Assembly (NCBI GenBank): GCA_051453625.1
Contig: JBOZIK010000001.1
Location: 182,191,369-182,255,368 of the forward strand
From: Welwitschia mirabilis
Lineage: Eukaryota > Gnetophyta > Gnetopsida > Welwitschiales
DNA length: 64,000 nucleotides
Reading direction: 5' to 3'
In this document: in pieces, positions 1 through 12,570 of the stretch
Position numbering within the stretch: the first letter of the stretch is position 1
Layout: each line of letters starts with the position of its first letter
Notes under the pieces: generated by a model
Database searches by the model: none
Told to the model about the DNA's origin: nothing
What the model saw: the letters and a program-made list of their open reading frames with translations, nothing else
Program-made: the position numbers and the translations under genes

Positions 1-1331
1 AGTATATTAAGATGAAGTGAAAGCCTATGGATTTGAGNNNNNNNNNNTAAGGTAGAACCAACTCACATCCAAAGGATGGCTTGATATTAAGTTAGAATGT
101 TATTACTTGGAGTTTTAACTTCCTATTATTATTCTTAAAATGTATTCATGTATGTTGACAATAAGTTTACATATTCTTAACTATTTACAAGATATAATTG
201 ATGTAATCAAAAAAACTAGGAAGAAATGAAGAACACAAATTTATAATATCAGTATTATTTGTAAATCAAAATAATATAGGAATTAATTATAGGTAGATAT
301 ATAATATTAATGTGATTTTTCTTTCTTAGAATATAGAAATTATAATAAAGGAGTAAGTAGAAATTTGTCCTAGATTTCATTGTGTCTATTAGGTAATAAT
401 ATTAAAGAAGAAAATAAGGAAAAAAAATAGTACTTAACTAGGGTACAAGAAGAAAAGGTGTCAAATAACCTATAACATGAAGATTAGTTTAATAAATAAT
501 AATTAAAGTATGACATGTTTAAGAGTGTGATAATGAAATCATGTGATAATAAGTAATAATGGTAGAAAATATCAAATAATAATAATGTATGCCAAAAATA
601 TCAGATGTGATCCAATATTTAATAATAAATAACTCCAAGCCCAATAGAGTATCCCTAAATGGAAAGCTATAGTACCCAAATAAATGCCATAAATCTACCA
701 TTGGTTTACTAATAGTTTTTACCCTTTTTAAACATCATAAAAGGCTTTAATCACTAAGAGATTAGCCACTCGTACAATGCATGCCCTAACCTTCTTCATC
801 ATTATCATCACTATTATTAATGGTGAAGGTTTGTTACATGTAGAATGATGAAGAAGAGGGAGATGGAGTGCATCTCTTCCTAGAAGGGCATTGAGATGTC
901 TCATTAGGATCTTAAAGGCTTGTATCCTCATATGTTGATATGTTGAAGAAGTAATAAATATCCTAAATAAATTGGCAATGTTTGTATCTATGAAGGATGA
1001 AGGTAATTACATGGAGAAAAATGATTCGACCTACATGGGCTCTATATCAAATGGAGGTGGTGATGGTGGATGAACTAGACATGAGAAAGGTAGGGTAGGA
1101 GGTGACTGAAATATTGAATTAAATGAAGGTGGCTAAGTGAAACAACAAATAAGAACATTACAATGTGAGAAATAAAAGATAATATTCAATGCAACCAATC
1201 TCGCAAACTCTATCTCTTGTTATGCCTACCTTTGCTATGAAGGACTTAGAGATTTTTACTCTCCTTGTACATGTATCTTTATGGAAGCTTGATACTTTCC
1301 TTGAGTCTGTACTTCATCTCTAGACAACTTC
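1..1331. other. Unassigned A+T-rich sequence with a 10-N gap
   Basis: No coding region, RNA gene or element end is recognisable here. A 10-N gap lies at 38-47. The longest open frames (519-701 and 728-931, minus strand) are low-complexity, match no family I know and look like chance frames. The right edge is where similarity to the downstream LTR starts. Confidence 0.6.
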
Positions 1332-1834
1332 TTATACAATACCAATTTATAGGAATTTGATTGTGTATTTTCAATGCTTTTACATGACATTTATATATGT
1401 TTGGGTTCAATATTGATGATTATGAAGATTTGACGAGATGATCATTGAAACATGTGATTATTAGCGTATTTGAATATTTCTCAGGCTTATCCTAATACTG
1501 TATACTTGGAATAAGATTCACTATGTAGAATAGTGACTTATCTTTAAGATTGAAAATGAAAAAGCCTATTGTCCCCTTTGTTGTTGATAAATAGGATGAC
1601 AACACTACTAACATGAACAAAAGTTACGGGGTTGATAGCAAGGTCTAAAGCTAATGTAGTACCTTTTAACACATATTAACATCCCCTCTATCATCCTCAT
1701 GATAGTCAGGTTGATGGATAGTTTTTTGTAGTAAAAAAGAATTATCTTTGTAATGGGGTCAAGAGATCCATTTGTGCTGTTAGGGTTTCTTTTGTAACTC
1801 TAGGGTTGAGCTTCTATAAAATAAATATAAATAA

Positions 1835-1866
<32 letters not shown>

Positions 1867-2592
1867 TTTTCTCCTTCATTTTTATTTCCATCTTTTATAC
1901 TCAATATGCTTGTGATGGAGATTGAAGGATAAGAGATCCAACCAGTAACTATAGAAAGTGGTTTGCTTGGTATTAGTCTAATTCTCTTCCATTGAGATGT
2001 TGCTATTTTGTTGTAAGTGGATGTAAAGTTTTTTGAATCAATATAATTACTCTTTTCATTATAATTCTATTTATGTCCCTTATGATTTAAGTTGATTATA
2101 GTTTAAGTGATGATTCTATAATTTATTTAGATAATAAGGTCAACCTTTTCAAGGTTGACTTTGGTTAGTTTAGATTTGCATTATTATTCCATTTCTATTC
2201 CACATTGCATTCCAAATTCTATTTGGTATATTCCATAGTTCATATTGGTTAGAAATAAGTTAAGTACTATTTTAATTGATTTGGATTATAAAAAAGCTAG
2301 TTCTTATGACAAGAGGATTAGAATCCAATAGAATTCATTCCACTTCCATTTGCATTCCAACTTTATTTGCTTTGTGTTACATTTTACTTTATTATTTACT
2401 TTTAGTTATTAAAAGAGTAAAAAACTAAAATACCTTTGTAAATCAATTCTCTAAATCTAAGCCTAGTGCCTTCGTTGGAATTATAACATTTGGATAAACG
2501 CTTATCTATAATAGGATGTGTTTTTCTACAAGTTATTTAATTTACAGGTTTATCTAAAGGACTTTAAGATTGCATAAATTCACACTGTAACA
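1332..2592 (+). repeat. LTR1 of the Athila-like array
   Basis: About 1.26 kb, collinear with 14615-15852 and, in its last 0.7 kb, with 21857-22564. The start was set by aligning TTATACAATACC here with TGTTGCGATGCT in LTR2; most differences are G-to-A or C-to-T transitions. The end is the shared CACA..AAC(A) just before the primer-binding site. It holds two hairpin cassettes (1567-1603, 1685-1722) and the expanded TATA region. Confidence 0.8.
1814..1866 (+). repeat. (TA)n microsatellite grown from the LTR TATA box
   Basis: A TATAAATA-rich stretch runs into roughly 12-16 TA units. The same place in LTR2 (15119-15127) is a plain CTATAAATA followed by ACCCTC. The microsatellite therefore seems to have grown out of the promoter TATA element in this copy only. 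Confidence 0.75.
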
Positions 2593-2616
2593 TTTTAATG
2601 CTATTACCAGAAAAGG
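2593..2616 (+). other. Degenerate primer-binding site after LTR1
   Basis: TTTTAATGCTATTACCAG followed by AAAAGG directly follows the LTR. It resembles TTTGGCGCCGTTGCCGGGGAA, the site used by Athila/Tat elements, with transitions at the C and G positions. The copy at 15853-15877 is better preserved. Confidence 0.65.
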
Positions 2617-3147
2617 CCATAAGAATATAAATAATTATCACTAATCAAATAAGTACCTTGAATTTTATATTTATATTATTTATTTGAATTAGTGCTATAT
2701 TTTTAGCCTAACTTAGAATAGATTTATTCAATAAAATTTTATTCTTCATAGTATTTAAAAACCTTGTCATTCTCTCTGCTGTCCTGATGATATTAGACAT
2801 GACAGTTTTATAATTTCAAAATTAATTTATGCTTTCATAATTTTTTTAGTTATTGTTGTCTTTTCTATCATCCTCACAATAGCCTAGACAATAGTCTACT
2901 TTTTTGCTTTTGATAATTCACTAATTTTCTTCTATTCATAGTTCAATAATAAAGTTATTGTCATTTTTTCTGTCATCCTATGATAGCTTAAATGATAGTC
3001 CTTTTTGCTTTTAGTGTTTGTTTTTGAGTTTTAGTTTTTTGTTACTATGATCATTGTCCTCCCTATCATCCTCATGACTAGGTGGAAGATAGTCTGTTAT
3101 TTTACATTTTATTTTTTTATTTACTATCTGAGCATACAAGGACATGA
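2617..3147 (+). other. 5' leader of body A with four hairpin cassettes
   Basis: Non-coding leader between primer site and gag. Cassettes of the CTGTC/ATCC...GATAG type lie at 2776-2806, 2862-2899, 2966-3003 and 3053-3097. The leader at 15878-16328 carries three corresponding ones. Confidence 0.6.
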
Positions 3148-4860
3148 TGAATTATAGTAGGAAGATAAAATATTAGAGATAGTAAAACCTGATTGAAGAA
3201 AATATTAGAGAAGGATCATTTTACTTTAAGATAAATCTAGGTATGCATATTCTAGGTACATAAATTTCTAGAATTGAAGAAGAAGATTTTTCTACTTTTA
3301 TTATTTCAGAATCAAATTTTTCAAAACAGAATTATAATATGGAAGTAAATAATTTCTTTTTCAAATATGTCAAATGTATTGAAATCATTATAAAAACAAA
3401 AGAAACTTGCTTATTTTAATACCCCAATCATAACAAGAACTTCTTTCTCAAATGTAAACATTACTCTTAAAGATTTAATTACTAATAGAAAATATGAAAT
3501 TCAAAATCCTGTTGATTTACCTCTCGAAGATGATATAGAACTAATAAATTTAAGTGCATATCCAATGTTTTTGAGGAAACCTAATGAAGACCCCTTCTAA
3601 CATTTAGATGACATTGAACAACTTGTGATTACCTTGGAGAATGAAAAAAAAACATATTAGTGACCATACCTACATGATTATCTTTTCAATCACACTTAGA
3701 GAAAGAGCAATAATTTGGCTTAAAACTACTCCATATAAAAGTCTTAATTCTTGAAGTTAAGTGCAAGATTTTTTTATTAAATTATTTTTAAATGAAAATT
3801 CCATAAGGAAAAAGGAAAAAAGGTCAACAATTTTCAATAAAAACCTCATGAAAATTATACAATAACTTATGAACATTTTATCATAGCTATCCATTCCAAT
3901 CCTATTAATGAATTTCATAAGAAAAAGCTAGTTGATTATTTTTACGGTGGATTGAATGCTTAAACTAAACAACTTGTAGACTTTTTTTGTGGAGGAAAAT
4001 TGTTTAACTTAGTCTTAGAAGAAGCATGGAGTATATTGGAAAATCTTGTATAAATAAGCCAATTCTGACCTAAAACTACTAAGAAAAATTGAACTATAGG
4101 CCAAATCTTCAAACACTTAAAAGAAGTTAAACATGAAAAGGAAGAAGAAGAAAGGACTCAGTAAACCTGATGAAATATTTTACTACTATTTTAGAGAAGT
4201 ATACACAAATAATAGTTGATGCAAAAGTAGTAAAGAATGAAAAATAAACTTCAAGTTGTGAAATTTTATGAAGACAACTCTCATCTAACTAAAGAGTGTC
4301 CTTTGTTACTGACTTATAAGGAGAGGATGTTTGAGGAAGTTTGTGCTTTTAACCAAAGAAAAACTAATTTTAAAATCCAACCAAAATTTTAACAAAGATT
4401 GAGTAGACAATCTTAATGGAAACCTTTTAAAAATAGATTCAGAAATTCCAACTTTTAACCTAATTTTCAACAAAATTAGAATGATCCACTTAGAGAATCT
4501 ATAGAAGAGATGAGAAAAGTGCAAGGAAAAACTAATAACAACATTGGGAACTTAGTAAAATATGATTCAACAAATAATTCTTACCAATCAAAGACCATAA
4601 GGGTCTCTTGCATCTCAACCATTACCCAATCCAAATGAAGTTAAGAAAGATTTGAAGGTAGTAATATGAAGTGGAAATGATGTAATACCTACTACTCATG
4701 AGGTTCCAACTTCTAAAAACAATGAAATGAATGAAGAGGATGATGTAGAAATTTTGGATTCATACAAATTTCCATTAGCATCACCTACTAAAATCTTCAC
4801 TAAAAATTTCTCATTAAAAAATAAAGGAAAGAAACCATCCACTCCTTAGCTTGATTGATT
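3148..4860 (+). pseudogene. gag: gag relic, body A
   Basis: Decayed capsid gene of the gypsy element. The start is placed at the ATG ATG AAT shared with body C (16329). Segments recognisable as plant gypsy gag appear in shifting frames: the aspartate- and leucine-rich stretch near 3530-3650, the capsid helix region around 3660-4050 ending in a GGL/LEEAW-like motif, and a degenerate zinc-knuckle region near 4255-4305 ending in KEC. Frameshifts and TAA/TAG stops occur throughout, so no protein can be made. Homologous to 8232-8900 and 16329-17960. Confidence 0.65.
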
Positions 4861-4929
4861 AAATACAAATCCTACCTTTAATGAACACTTTAAAACTTTG
4901 ATGCAAGAGGTAAACATCAACTTGTCTTT

Positions 4930-5480
4930 TTAGAGACTCTTGCAAGAAAGTCCTAAATATTCTAAGTTATGGAAGAATTTAGTAAAAAGAAAACAAAAAT
5001 ATATCATTCTTAGCAAAGTTTTTCTTGCTCACTATCTTTCCAACTTAGTAATAAAAAAGTGTCCTAAATTTAAAGACCCTAGAGATGCAACTATGAGTGT
5101 TACATTAGAAGGAAATAAAAGAATTCAAAAAGCTTTAATTGACATAGGAACAATGGTAAACATCATGCCTCTCCACCTATGTAAGAGGCTTGAGTTAAAA
5201 AATAGAATAGAATCTATATGAATTATCTTGAAATTGGCTAACGCAATAATCCAGAAACCATTAGGAATTATCAAGGACCTAGTTATCTAAATTGAGAAAG
5301 CTTTTTTCACCATAGATGTTATGATCATTGAGATAGAACATGATGGAGGTTATCCACTTCTATTAGGAAGAGCTTTTTGTGCAACTACCTATTGTATCAT
5401 TGACACACGATCTACAATGATGAGATGTAATTTAGCAATAGATAGTTTAACATTAGAGTTTTTGATGCTACTAAAAAGAA
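4930..5480 (+). pseudogene. pro: Retroviral-type aspartic protease relic, body A
   Basis: The open stretch 4940-5221 ends with ALIDIGTMVNIMPLHLC, where the catalytic D-[ST]-G-type triad of plant gypsy PR (usually DLGAS) reads DIGTM. A TGA follows. In the same frame KLANAII, then IEIEHDGGYPLLLGRAF (the flap region and LGR motif) follow to about 5400. This is the best-kept PR of the three, since the catalytic Asp survives. It would have cut the Gag-Pol polyprotein. Confidence 0.75.
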
Positions 5481-5687
5481 CATAAGAAATGAGTTTAACC
5501 TTGAAGATGGACTGAAACCAACCTTGTTTTTACAACATCAACCAACTGGGGAGAGATTGATCATGCTACATGAACCAACTTTATACAATAATCCCACTAA
5601 AACACACTATCTTAAGTCTAAGGATGAAGAACACACTGACTAAGGAGAAACTCAACATTTTTACTCAATAGAAAAACTTTTTGTGGA

Positions 5688-5732
5688 GTGTTGTCCCAGG
5701 TCTTTCATCTCCATGAAAGATAGGACGAAAGC
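5688..5732 (+). repeat. Nested hairpin cassette between PR and RT, body A
   Basis: The inner perfect stem TCTTTCAT/ATGAAAGA (5701-5708 with 5713-5720) has a 4-base loop CTCC. It sits inside outer arms TTGTCCC and AGGACGAAAG. The same spot in body C has a different inner stem that is also paired. Confidence 0.75.
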
Positions 5733-5889
5733 TAAAAATATCAGCCTTGAACTTAAAAAATTACCCTGAGCTTTAAAATATATTTTTCTATTTCAAATTT
5801 AAATGAAACCCCTAATAATTAGTGATTTTCTCACTCCTCAACAAGAATCAAACTTGATCTCAACCTTAACTTTGAAAGAAAATACCTTT

Positions 5890-7250
5890 GCTTAGATACA
5901 TAAAGACTTAGCTATCATTCCTGTTTTCATATTTCAACATAAGATTTACCTTGAAGATAATACTAAACCTATTAGGTAGCCCTAAAGAAGGCTTAATCTG
6001 ACCCTTAAACAAATTGTTAAAAATAAAGGATGATAGAATCATATATGCCCTGTTTGATAGTAAGTGGATTAGTCCTTTAATAGTAGTTCCAAATAAGAAG
6101 GGGGATGGAGCGAGGGGGGAATGAAGAATGTGCATTAATTTTAGAAAACTTAATGAGGTAACTAAAAAGAATCATTATCCTTTATCCTTCCTTAATAAAG
6201 TACTTAATAGAATCTAAGTTCATGCCTTCTACTATTTTCTTGATGGGTATAATGGCTATAATCAAATTTGTATAGTAAGTAAAGACCAACTAAAATAACT
6301 TTCACCTTATCCTTTGAAACTTTTACTTTTAGACGAATGACCTTTAAACTTTCTAATGCCCCTAGAACCTTTAGACAAGATATGATGGGGATTTTTCTGA
6401 CATGATAGAGGATTCTATTAAAATATTTATGAATTTTTTCTTCATATTTGATAAAACTTTTGAACAAACTATAAAGAAATTCGAGAAAGTCCTAGGTCGA
6501 TGTATTGAGAGTGGCTTGCAATTTAGTTGGGAAAAGAGTTTTCTCCTTTTCAAGCATAGAATTATATTAAATCATAACATTTCCAAAGAAATGATTAGGA
6601 TGAACCCCATAAAATTTAATATTATTAAATACCTTAGCCCTTCAACTAATGTCAAACAAGTTAGACCTTTTCTTGATCATGCTAGTTTCTATCGATGTTT
6701 TATTCATGATTATGTCAAAATTTGTAATCATGTTACTCCTTACTAGAAAAATATGTTAAATTCGATTGAAATGATTTATGTCAATTTGCATTTGAAACTC
6801 TTAAATAAAACATTTCTTCTAAACCTATTGTTATGGGTCCCAATTGGAGTACGGATTTTGAACTTATGTGTGATGCAAGAAACATTGTTATGGGTGGGGT
6901 TCTTGGACAAAAGTATGAAAATGGTTTTAAAGTTATATCTTATCTTTGTAAAACTTTGTCCTAAGCCCAATCCAACTACACTACTACTAAGATATAAATG
7001 CTTACCATTATCTTTTGCCTAGATCATCTTCAACATTATCTCTTTGGCTTTTACATTAATGTTTACATAGATCATGTAGCCATCTGCTCTCTTATGACTA
7101 AAAATAATTCTAGTAATAAACTTATTAAGTTAATTCTTCTTATGCAAGAATTTAATTTCATCATCATTAATAACGCTAAAAACATAATAGTGTTTTTGAT
7201 CATCTATCTCAACTTTCTTTCTCTCATGATGAACTCCCCATAAATGATTC
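5890..7250 (+). pseudogene. pol: Reverse transcriptase and RNase H relic, body A
   Basis: The RT palm is recognised by RMCINFRKLNEVTKKNHYP (about 6125-6180) and FLDGYNGYNQICIVSKDQ (about 6237-6290), the standard gypsy order. At the active site the usual FMDD reads FMNF near 6425, so the catalytic pair is lost. ORFs 6402-6746 and 6753-7022 cover the RT thumb and the start of RNase H. FCLDHLQHYLFGFYINVYIDH (about 7010-7075) is the RNase H segment. Frame changes near 6400 and 6750 separate the parts. Confidence 0.75.
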
Positions 7251-7461
7251 TTTTCTATATGAATAACTCTTTGCAATTAAACAACTTTATACTATCTCTT
7301 CTACTCATCTTGCTTCTTGGTATGCTGATATTGTGAACTACCTTATTACTATGAAAACTCCTTAGCATTGGAATCATAACCAATGTAAATATTTTCTCTA
7401 TATGATTGATGACTATTAATGGAATGAACCCCATCGTTATAGACGTTGTAAGGATTAAATC

Positions 7462-8131
7462 ATGTGTAAGTGTGTACCTGAGTGGAAAAGCTTAGAAATC
7501 CTAAAACTTTGTCATAGTGGGATATGTAGGAGACACTTTAGTAGTCAAAATACTATCATGAAAATTCTTCACTCTGGTTTTTATTGTCTTACTCTTTTTA
7601 AGGATTCATTTGAGGTTTCTAGAAGGTGTGATGCATGTCAGCATTATGGTAGTCTAACTCATTCTCAAGATATGTTCCTCAAACCTATGCTTGAATGTAA
7701 ACCTTTTGATTATTGAGGAATTAACTTTATAGGCCTGATTACATCACTTTCTCATGATAAAAATTATATCCCTATAATTGTTGATTATGTTACTAAGTGT
7801 GTAGAAGCTATTTCTACTATGAAAAATGATGTATGAACTGTTTGTAACTTTGTTTGAACTTATATCTTTCAACATTTTGGTTTTTTACAAATTATCATTA
7901 GCGATTAAAAAACTCATTTCATTAACCACCTTTTTTAAAACCTTCTTTTATCCATTGGTATTAAACATAGAATTGCATGTGCTTATCATTCTCAAACTAA
8001 TAGCCAAGTTGAAAACACAAATAGATAAATTAAAATTTACTCCAAAAATTAGTCTCTGCCAATAGGAAAACATGGTTCTTTAAACTTAATAATGTTCTTT
8101 GGGCTTATCATACTACTTGGAATAAATCTCT
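7462..8131 (+). pseudogene. pol: Integrase relic, body A, cut by an assembly gap
   Basis: ORF 7462-7716 contains the zinc-binding HHCC domain: LCHSGICRRHF, then GFYCLTLFKD and RRCDACQ. After a TGA at the expected start of the core come IIVDYVTKCVEA (first catalytic Asp) and, after a frameshift, the IISD and HTN-type segments up to 8131, where the 100-N gap begins. Enzyme type: DDE integrase that inserts element cDNA into the genome. Confidence 0.75.
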
Positions 8132-8231
8132 NNNNNNNNNNNNNNNNNNNNNNNNNNNNNNNNNNNNNNNNNNNNNNNNNNNNNNNNNNNNNNNNNNNNN
8201 NNNNNNNNNNNNNNNNNNNNNNNNNNNNNNN
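8132..8231. other. 100-N assembly gap between bodies A and B
   Basis: The left side stops in integrase and the right side resumes in gag of the same family. The hidden part should hold the end of A, possibly an LTR, and the front of B. A round 100 N usually means unknown size. Confidence 0.9.
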
Positions 8232-8930
8232 CAAAAGTAGTAAAGAATGAAAAATAAACTTCAAATTATGAAATTTGTAAAGATAACTCTCATCCAACTA
8301 AAGAGTGTTCTTTGCTACCAACTTGTAAGAAGAGGAGGTTTGAAAAAGTTTGTTCTTTCAACCAAAGAATATATAATTTTAAAAACAAATCATAATTTCA
8401 ATAAAGATTGAGTGGAAAATCTTAATGATATCCTTTTGAAAATAGATTTATAAATTCCAACTTTTAACCAAATTTTCAACAAAACTAGAATAACCCACTT
8501 AGAGAATCCATAGAAGAGATGAGAAAAGTGCAAGATAAAATTAATATAAACATTGAAGACTTAGTAAATGTGCTCCAAAAAATAATGCTTTCCAATCAAA
8601 GATCAAAAAATTATTTTGCATCTCAATCTTTACCCAATCCAAATGAAGTTAAGAAAGATTTAAAGGTAGTAACATGAAGTGGATATGATACAACACCTCC
8701 CATTCATGAGGTTTTAACTTCTAAAAATAATGAAATAAATAAAGAGAATGATGTACAACTTTTGGATTCATACAACTTTCTATCAACATCACTTACTAAA
8801 GCCTCCACTAAAAATGACTTACAAAAAAATAAAGGAAATAATACCATTCACTTGTTGGCTTGATTGATTAAATATAAATTCTACCTTTCATGAACACTTA
8901 AAAACTTTGATGTAAGAGTAAACATCAACT
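8232..8930 (+). pseudogene. gag: gag relic (C-terminal part), body B
   Basis: Starts right after the gap. NYEICKDNSHPTKEC (8262-8310) is the zinc knuckle with the first Cys changed to Tyr. The Asn/Gln-rich linker that follows matches 4310-4860 and 17360-17900 segment for segment. Capsid and start are missing. Confidence 0.65.
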
Positions 8931-8939
8931 TGTCTTTTG

Positions 8940-9470
8940 GAAACTCTTGTAAGAAAATATTAAATATTATAAGTTATGAAAGAACTTAGTAAGAAGAAAG
9001 CAAAAATGTATCATTCATAGCAATGTTTTCTTACTCAATCTCTTTTCAACTTAGTCATGAAAAAGTGTCCTAAAGTTAAATACCCTGGAGTTGTAACTAT
9101 GAGTATTACTTTAGAAGGAAACAAAATAATTCAAAAGGCTTTAATTAATATAGGAGCAAGTGTAAATATCATGCCTCTTCATATATGTAATAGAATTAGG
9201 TTAGAAAACAAAATAGAACCTACATGAATTATCTTGAAATTGGCTAATATCTTAATCAAGAAACCATTAGGAATTATCAAGGATCTAGTCATTCAAATTA
9301 AGGAAATTTTTCATCCCATAGATGTTGTTATCATTAAGATAGAACATGATGGAGGTTATTCACTCCTTTTAGAAATATCCATTTATCTAACTACTTGTTG
9401 TATCATTGACACATGATCTAGAATGATGGGATGTTATTTTAGTAATAAATAGTTTACCATTAAAGTTTTT
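8940..9470 (+). pseudogene. pro: Aspartic protease relic, body B
   Basis: The catalytic region reads ALINIGASVNIMPLHIC, with the catalytic Asp replaced by Asn (a G-to-A transition). Then KLANILIKKPLGIIKDLVI and IKIEHDGGYSLLLEI (9234-9416) follow. It aligns with 4930-5480 and 17960-18480. Confidence 0.72.
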
Positions 9471-9678
9471 AATGCTACTGAGAAGAACACAAGAACTAAG
9501 TTTAACTTTGAAGATGAACTAAAACCAACTTTGTTTTTACAACATTAACTAATTGAGGAGAGATTGATCGTGCTACATGAACCAATTTTATATGATGACC
9601 CCACTATCTAAGGATGAAGAACACACTGATTAAGAAGAAAATAAACATTTTTACTTGGTTAAAAAAAAATTTACAGAG

Positions 9679-9721
9679 TGTCGTCCCGCATCTGTCGTCC
9701 TCATGATAGATGGGACAATAG
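9679..9721 (+). repeat. Nested hairpin cassette between PR and RT, body B
   Basis: Outer arm TGTCGTCCCGC faces TGGGACAATA. Inner TCTGTCGTCC faces ATGATAGA. This copy keeps several CpG sites that have become TpG or CpA in the others, so it is probably closest to the ancestral form. Confidence 0.7.
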
Positions 9722-9879
9722 ATGAAAATATTAGTCTTGAACTTAAGAAATTACTTCAACGTTTAAACTATATTTTTCTATCCAAACATCAAATGAAACC
9801 CTTGATAATTAGTTACCTTTTCACTCCCTAACAAGAATCAAAGTTGATCTCACTCTTAACTTTGAAAGAAAATGCCTTT

Positions 9880-11150
9880 GATTGGACACATAAAGACTTA
9901 GCTGCCATTCCTATTTCCATAGTCTAATACAAGATTTATGTTGAAGATAATGCTAAACCTATTAGCCCAAAGAAGACTCAATTTAACCCTTAAACAAATT
10001 GTTAAAGATGAAATCATTAAACTTATTGATGTCAAAATCATATATGATGTATCCAATAGTGAGTAGATTAGTCCTTTAATAGTGGTTCCAAATAAGGAGG
10101 GAAATGGAGAATTTGCATCATTTTTAGAAAAATTAATTAGTTCACTTAAAACGATCTTATCCTTTACCCTTTCTTGGTCAAGTACTTAATCGAATCTAAG
10201 GTCATGTCTACTATTGTTTTCTTAATGGATATAATGGTTATAATCAAATTTGTATAGCAAGTGAAGACCAAGCTAAAACACCTTTTACCTCATCCTTTGG
10301 AATCTTTGCTTTTATATGAATATCCTTTGGACTTTTCAATTCCCCTAGAACCTTTCAACGAGTTACGATGAAGATCATTTTTGACATGATAAAGGATTTT
10401 GTTAAAATCTTTATGGATGACTTCTCTATCTTTGGTGATACTTTTAAACAAACCATAGAAAGATTAGAGAAAGACCTAGATTAATGTATTAAGAGTGGCT
10501 TATAGTTGGGTTAGAAAAAGAGTTTTCTCATTATCAACCATGAAATTATTTTAATTCATCACATTTCAAAAGAAGGGATTAGGATGGACCGTATAAAAGT
10601 TGATATCTTAAAAACCTTATCCTCTTAACTAATGTTAAACAAGTTAGGTTTTTCTTTGGTTTTGATACTTTCTATCAATATTTTATTCGTGGTTATGATA
10701 TAATTTATAAACCACTTTACTCCTTACTTGAAAAAGATGTTAAATTTAATTGAAACAATTCATCTTAACTTGCATTTAAAACTCTTAAAAAAATATTTCT
10801 TTTGAACCTATTATCACGGGTCTCGATTGGAGTAAATATTTTGAACTTATGTGTGATGCAAGAAACATTGTTATAGGGAGGGTTCTAGGCCAAAATTATG
10901 AAAATGGTTTTAAATTCATATCTTATCTTATAAAAATTTGTTCCAACCCCAATCCAACTACATTCTTGTCAAGAGAGAAATTCTTTCCATTATAGTTTAC
11001 TTAGATCAACTATGACATTATATTCTTGGCTTTAACATTAATTTTTACATAGATCATATCGCCATCCACTAACTCTAATACTAGATTTATTAAATGGATT
11101 CTTCTCATGCAAGAATTTAATCTTACTATCTGAACTTTTTTGCTCTCATG
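9880..11150 (+). pseudogene. pol: Reverse transcriptase and RNase H relic, body B
   Basis: Order and spacing match body A. The active-site stretch KIFMDDFSIFGD (about 10405-10440) keeps both catalytic Asp residues, but many stops and frameshifts surround it. The RNase H start is near 10850 (LMCDARNIV). The segment running from FCLDH towards YIDH appears with deletions near 11000-11060. Confidence 0.7.
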
Positions 11151-11389
11151 ATAAACTTCCTATAAATGACTCTTTTCCAAATGAAAAACTCTTTGTGATT
11201 AAGAAACTTTATGCTATCTATTCTACTCATCTCACTCCTTAGTATGATGATATTATGAACTACCTTATTACTATGAAAACTCCTTAACATTGAAAGCATA
11301 ACCAATGAAAATATTTTCTCTATGGGATCGATGACTATGAGTTGAATGAACTACATCTGTACAGATGTTGCAAAGATCAAATCATGCAT

Positions 11390-12570
11390 AGGTATGTACC
11401 TGAGTAGGAAAGCTTAGAAATCCTAAAACTTTGCTATGGTGGGGTATGTGGGAAATACTTTAATGGTAAAAACACTATCTTAAAAATTCTTCATTCTAGT
11501 TTTTATTAGCCTACTATTTTCAAGGATTCATTTCAGTTTTTAAAAATGTGTAATGCATGTTAATGTTATTGTAGCCTAACTCATTCTCAAGATATGCCCC
11601 TAAAACCTATACTTGAATGTGAACCTTTTTATTATTAGTGAATTAACTTTGTATGCCAGATTACACCACCTTCTCATGACAAAAATTATATCCTTATAGT
11701 GGTTGATTATGTTACTAAGTGGGTAGAAGTTATTCCTACAAAAAAAATAACGCCTAAATCATTTGCAAATTTGTTTAAAATCATATCTTTCAATGTTTTA
11801 GTTTCTCATGAATTATCATTAGTAATAAGGAAACTCATTTTATTAATCATCGTTTTTTGAAAACTTCTTTTAACCATTGATATTGAACATAGAAGTACAT
11901 GTGTCTATCATTCTCAAACTAATGGCCAAGATAAAAACACAAATACAAAGTCAAAAAGATATTTTAGAAAGTATTCTCTATCAATAAAAAAAACATGGTC
12001 CTTTAAGCTTAATGATGTTCTTTGCACTTACTGTACTACTGGGCATAACTCTCTAGGTTTCTCACCATATAAAATTGTGTACAAAAACGTTTGTGTTTTA
12101 CCAGTTAATGTTTACTATAACTCTCATCAATTTACTTGTTAACTTAACCTTGTAGACTTGAATGAAAATACTAAAACTCAATTAGCCTAACTTGATCATT
12201 TAAATGAAAAATTTACTCATGCTTTACATCATCAACTCATTCATAAAGATCAATCCAAGTTCAAACATGATAAAAAGATTATTCATAAACAATTTAAACC
12301 TGGTTAATTTATTCTTCTGTATAACATGTGATTACACCTTTTACACAACAAGTTAATTTCTAAATGGTTAGATTATTATCTTATAGAAAAATTATATTCA
12401 AATGGCTTAATTAAAATTTCTAATCCAAACACTAGAGAAATTTAAAAATTTAATGGATAAAGGTTAAAAACTTATAAGTCATCTTCTGATAAAACCTTGA
12501 ACATGATAGAAGCACTTAGTTTAGAAGCCCTTCTTAATGAGAATGATCTTCCTCTTACCATTGTCTAAAT
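11390..12570 (+). pseudogene. pol: Integrase relic with complete C-terminus, body B
   Basis: The HHCC domain lies about 11415-11580, the core with VVDYVTKWVEV near 11700-11735, and the SPYKIVY-type motif near 12065. The C-terminal domain, whose counterpart in body C reads NKLSSKWLGPYF, extends to about 12565. Every part carries stops. It matches 20510-21694. Confidence 0.72.
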
